Below, piece after piece: positions 4,971 through 6,818 of a stretch of 6,818 nucleotides of DNA. Location of the stretch: positions 1-6,818 of the forward strand of contig CAZPHI010000080.1 of NCBI GenBank assembly GCA_964586425.1. Reading direction: 5' to 3'. The DNA is from CAZPHI01 sp964586425 (GTDB taxonomy: Bacteria > Bacillota > Clostridia > Lachnospirales > Lachnospiraceae). The position numbers and the translations under genes are program-made. The notes beneath the pieces were generated by a model. The model had not been told where the DNA came from, did no database searches, and was given only the letters and a program-made list of their open reading frames with translations. Every line of letters starts with the position of its first letter. Positions within the stretch are counted from its first letter, which is position 1.

Positions 4971-6740
4971 CTAAAGACCATATCCTGCCACAATTGCTTT
5001 GAATTCATTCGAATTGGCAAATAAGTCAAACATCTCTTCTCTACTATGTCCTTCCAGATATCCAAGCCATACATCCAAAGAAGCTTGATCCTCACACTCC
5101 CTGCCCATAAAAGTTCTATACATCATATAGATATATGCTGTATTATCTCTACCTAAAGCATTAGCTTCATCAGAGAATACGAATATTCTTGCTGCTTCAG
5201 CTGGTGTAATCTTTTTCTCAAGAATCGCCCCAGTCCATGTATTAAGTCCATCAACCTCTGCTGCTCTCTCAAGTGTCTTTGTATAGAATCTTTGTACAAA
5301 GCATGTTACGCCATAATTTTTATCTCGATTCTCTACTAATTCAATCGAACCCTTTTCGATACCAAAACTATTACAGATATTAGTAAACTCTTCAGAACCC
5401 ATGAATCCGTTAAGTACGAAGGTTCTTGACATTCCACTCTCCATACAGCCAAGCCATACCTGCATACCATCATTATCTGCCTGACGGTCCATAACTGCCT
5501 TATATACTACATTCATATACTCTGTATTAGATAGATTCTTCGCTATAAATTCATCGCCCTCGATAAATGCTTTGACAAGCTGCGCTCCTGTTACTTGTTT
5601 ATTAAGTAATGCCGCAGTCCATGCATTCTCTCCTTCAGCTTCCGCATCTCTGCCTAACACAATCGTATACATACGATCAACAAAGCTTCTTACTAATTCT
5701 TCTTTAATCTCTGCTTCTGTTTTAATATTGCTATATGTAATATTACTTCCATATCCATTGAGCACCAATTCATTGTAATAGTCTTCAGTTGTGCTACCGC
5801 TATACCCACTCAATTTATATACATCTTCATCATCAAATATTGGTACATTGACAGAGATTTCGCAGTCTGGATTAAGTATCGTTATCTCTGTATCTCTTGC
5901 CATATTAGCGAATGCTCTATACCCAATTGATTCTACACTTGCTGGTACTGTAACTTCCTTAAGATTCGTACATCCTGCAAATACACCTGAAATTATATCA
6001 ATAACTGTATTAGGAATCACAATATTACCATTAAGACCTGTACAATCTTTAAATACTCCTGCATTCAAAGTTTCTGTACCTGTTGGGAATATAACATCAC
6101 CAGATAAGCCAACACATCCCGCAAAAGCAAAGTTATCAATTGATATTAAACTATCTGGTATGACCAAATCTCCCGTTAATCCACTACAATTCTGGAATGC
6201 ACACGCTCCCAAATATTCAAGATTTGCAGGCAATTGTAATTCATACTCCAAGCCTGTACAACCATAGAATGCCATTCCATCTATTAATACTATACTATCA
6301 GGCATAGTAATAGCTGTAATACCTGTACATCCCTGGAATGCACTAGTTCCAATTGTTGTCAAATTACTTGATAGCTCTAAAGTTCCTGTTAATCCCACAC
6401 ATCCATTAAATGCATTACTACCAATTGTCTTAACGGAATCCGGTATAATTACTCTACCAGTAAGTCCCGACTGATTATTAAATAAGTTATCTCCGATAGC
6501 CACAACAGAGTGACCATCTAGCGTCTCAGGAATTGTTATACCTCCTGTTTCACTCCCTGTATAAGATGTTAATGTAGCTTCTCCCTTACCATCTAATTCA
6601 TATGTATAATCCCCACTTTGCTGCGTTGCAGCCTTTGCCTCCATTATAAATGGTGCATCTACACTCCCAATACTAACACTTCCAATCGTAATAGCCACTG
6701 CTACCCCCATTGAAATCATAATCTTTCGAAAACCCATCAC
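4971..6740 (-). CDS. Secreted BspA-like leucine-rich repeat protein with two DUF4214 modules
   Basis: The function is not known; the architecture is that of an exported surface or extracellular protein. Residues 1-37 are a signal peptide: basic start (R5, K6), hydrophobic core 7-27, and a plausible signal peptidase I cut after AKA (35-37). Residues 86-280 hold about nine BspA-type leucine-rich repeats of 23-25 residues with the pattern IP-x-x-hydrophobic-x-x-I-x-x-x-AF-x-x-C. Residues 281-350 are a linker. Residues 351-461 and 479-589 are two DUF4214 modules of equal length. There is no LPxTG motif or C-terminal membrane segment, so attachment, if any, is non-covalent. The frame opens with GTG (6738-6740) then ATG (6735-6737). 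The AGGAGG at 6746-6751 is five bases from the GTG and eight from the ATG, so the ATG (588 residues) is more likely. It converges on rfbC and follows another DUF4214 gene closely. BspA-like repeats in other bacteria are linked to adhesion, but that role is not shown here. Confidence 0.85.
   Translation of the reverse strand: MMGFRKIMISMGVAVAITIGSVSIGSVDAPFIMEAKAATQQSGDYTYELDGKGEATLTSYTGSETGGITIPETLDGHSVVAIGDNLFNNQSGLTGRVIIPDSVKTIGSNAFNGCVGLTGTLELSSNLTTIGTSAFQGCTGITAITMPDSIVLIDGMAFYGCTGLEYELQLPANLEYLGACAFQNCSGLTGDLVIPDSLISIDNFAFAGCVGLSGDVIFPTGTETLNAGVFKDCTGLNGNIVIPNTVIDIISGVFAGCTNLKEVTVPASVESIGYRAFANMARDTEITILNPDCEISVNVPIFDDEDVYKLSGYSGSTTEDYYNELVLNGYGSNITYSNIKTEAEIKEELVRSFVDRMYTIVLGRDAEAEGENAWTAALLNKQVTGAQLVKAFIEGDEFIAKNLSNTEYMNVVYKAVMDRQADNDGMQVWLGCMESGMSRTFVLNGFMGSEEFTNICNSFGIEKGSIELVENRDKNYGVTCFVQRFYTKTLERAAEVDGLNTWTGAILEKKITPAEAARIFVFSDEANALGRDNTAYIYMMYRTFMGRECEDQASLDVWLGYLEGHSREEMFDLFANSNEFKAIVAGYGL
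4974..5690 (-). repeat. Tandem DUF4214 modules (two copies, four half-repeats)
   Basis: Within the secreted protein, residues 351-461 (5358-5690) and 479-589 (4974-5306) align over 111 residues with only compensating one-residue gaps. Each module has two half-repeats with the pattern Y-x-x-x-h-x-x-R-x-x-x-x-x-G-x-x-x-W: Y358...W374, Y413...W429, Y486...W502 and Y541...W558 (the last lacks the G and is one residue longer). Each module closes with a related peptide, FMGSEEFTNICNSFGI (446-461) and FANSNEFKAIVAGYGL (574-589). Confidence 0.75.
5901..6485 (-). repeat. BspA-type leucine-rich repeat array
   Basis: About nine repeats span residues 86-280 of the secreted protein. Seven have a phenylalanine three residues before a cysteine: F111, F135, F158, F182, F206, F230 and F254, each followed by x-x-C. 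The first (F87) and last (F277) repeats lack the cysteine, as expected of capping units. The repeats are diverged at the DNA level, so this is not a recent amplification. Confidence 0.75.
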
Positions 6741-6745
6741 TACAT

Positions 6746-6751
6746 CCTCCT
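6746..6751 (-). promoter_or_regulatory. Ribosome-binding site of the LRR-DUF4214 gene
   Basis: Read on the minus strand this is AGGAGG, a full match to the anti-Shine-Dalgarno core. It is five bases from the GTG and eight from the ATG directly after it, and so favours the ATG at 6735-6737 as the true start. It sits 15 bases after the stop of the upstream paralogue, so the two genes may be co-transcribed. Confidence 0.75.
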
Positions 6752-6766
6752 AATTATTATTATTTT

Positions 6767-6818
6767 TTACAATCCATATCCAGCTACAATAGCCTTGAAT
6801 TCATTCGAACCTGCAAAG
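6767..6818 (-). CDS. C-terminal end of a second DUF4214-type protein (cut by window edge)
   Basis: Only the last 16 codons and the TAA stop (6767-6769) are present. The peptide is FAGSNEFKAIVAGYGL, which differs in one residue from the end of the neighbouring protein (FANSNEFKAIVAGYGL). The match identifies it as the close of a DUF4214 module and shows that this gene and its neighbour are tandem paralogues on the same strand. Many codons for the shared residues differ at synonymous positions, so the match is a conserved protein sequence, not a fresh DNA copy. The rest of the protein, including any repeat domain, lies outside the window. Confidence 0.75.
   Translation of the reverse strand, partial: FAGSNEFKAIVAGYGL

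Noticed and set aside
5791..6267. 158-codon plus-strand open frame opposite the leucine-rich repeat region
   Set aside because: Its length reflects the repeated codons of the real gene on the other strand; the product has repetitive low-complexity composition and no motif.

Overview
The window looks like a chromosomal piece of a low-GC anaerobic Firmicute, most likely a clostridial lineage near Lachnospiraceae. The reasons are AT-rich intergenic DNA, strong AGGAGG-type ribosome sites, clostridial-style dTDP-rhamnose enzymes, and a secreted protein joining BspA-like leucine-rich repeats to DUF4214 modules. The taxonomic placement is inference from gene content and style; no marker gene is present.

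Layout: (1) Positions 97-1287 (+) encode a 396-residue regulator with an N-terminal MerR-type DNA-binding domain fused to a class I S-adenosylmethionine methyltransferase domain. (2) Positions 1401-4884 (+) hold a compact four-gene operon, rfbA-rfbB-rfbD-rfbC (rmlA-B-D-C), the complete pathway from glucose-1-phosphate to dTDP-L-rhamnose. (3) Positions 4971-6740 (-) encode a convergent secreted protein with a signal peptide, about nine BspA-type repeats and two DUF4214 modules. (4) At the right edge, 6767-6818 (-), lies the last 16 codons of a second DUF4214 protein whose C-terminus is almost identical to that of its neighbour.

The most interesting signal is regulatory. An 18-bp sequence, ACCTWACGTCACCTTTTA, occurs twice with one mismatch and in opposite orientations: at 44-61 (minus-strand reading) before the MerR-methyltransferase gene and at 1330-1347 before rfbA. 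Each copy lies essentially within the -35/-10 spacer of a plausible sigma-A promoter. The regulator's own promoter has a normal 17-bp spacer; the rfbA promoter has a 19-bp spacer with a perfect TATAAT, the long spacing typical of promoters that MerR proteins activate by DNA distortion. The simplest model is that the MerR-methyltransferase protein represses itself and activates dTDP-rhamnose synthesis. This is inferred from sequence layout alone.

No stretch longer than 300 bases lacks a gene. The gaps (1-96, 1288-1400, 4885-4970, 6741-6766) hold the promoters, a 28-bp perfect AT palindrome, a long hairpin between the convergent genes, and a ribosome-binding site. I saw no RNA genes, CRISPR arrays or insertion sequences.
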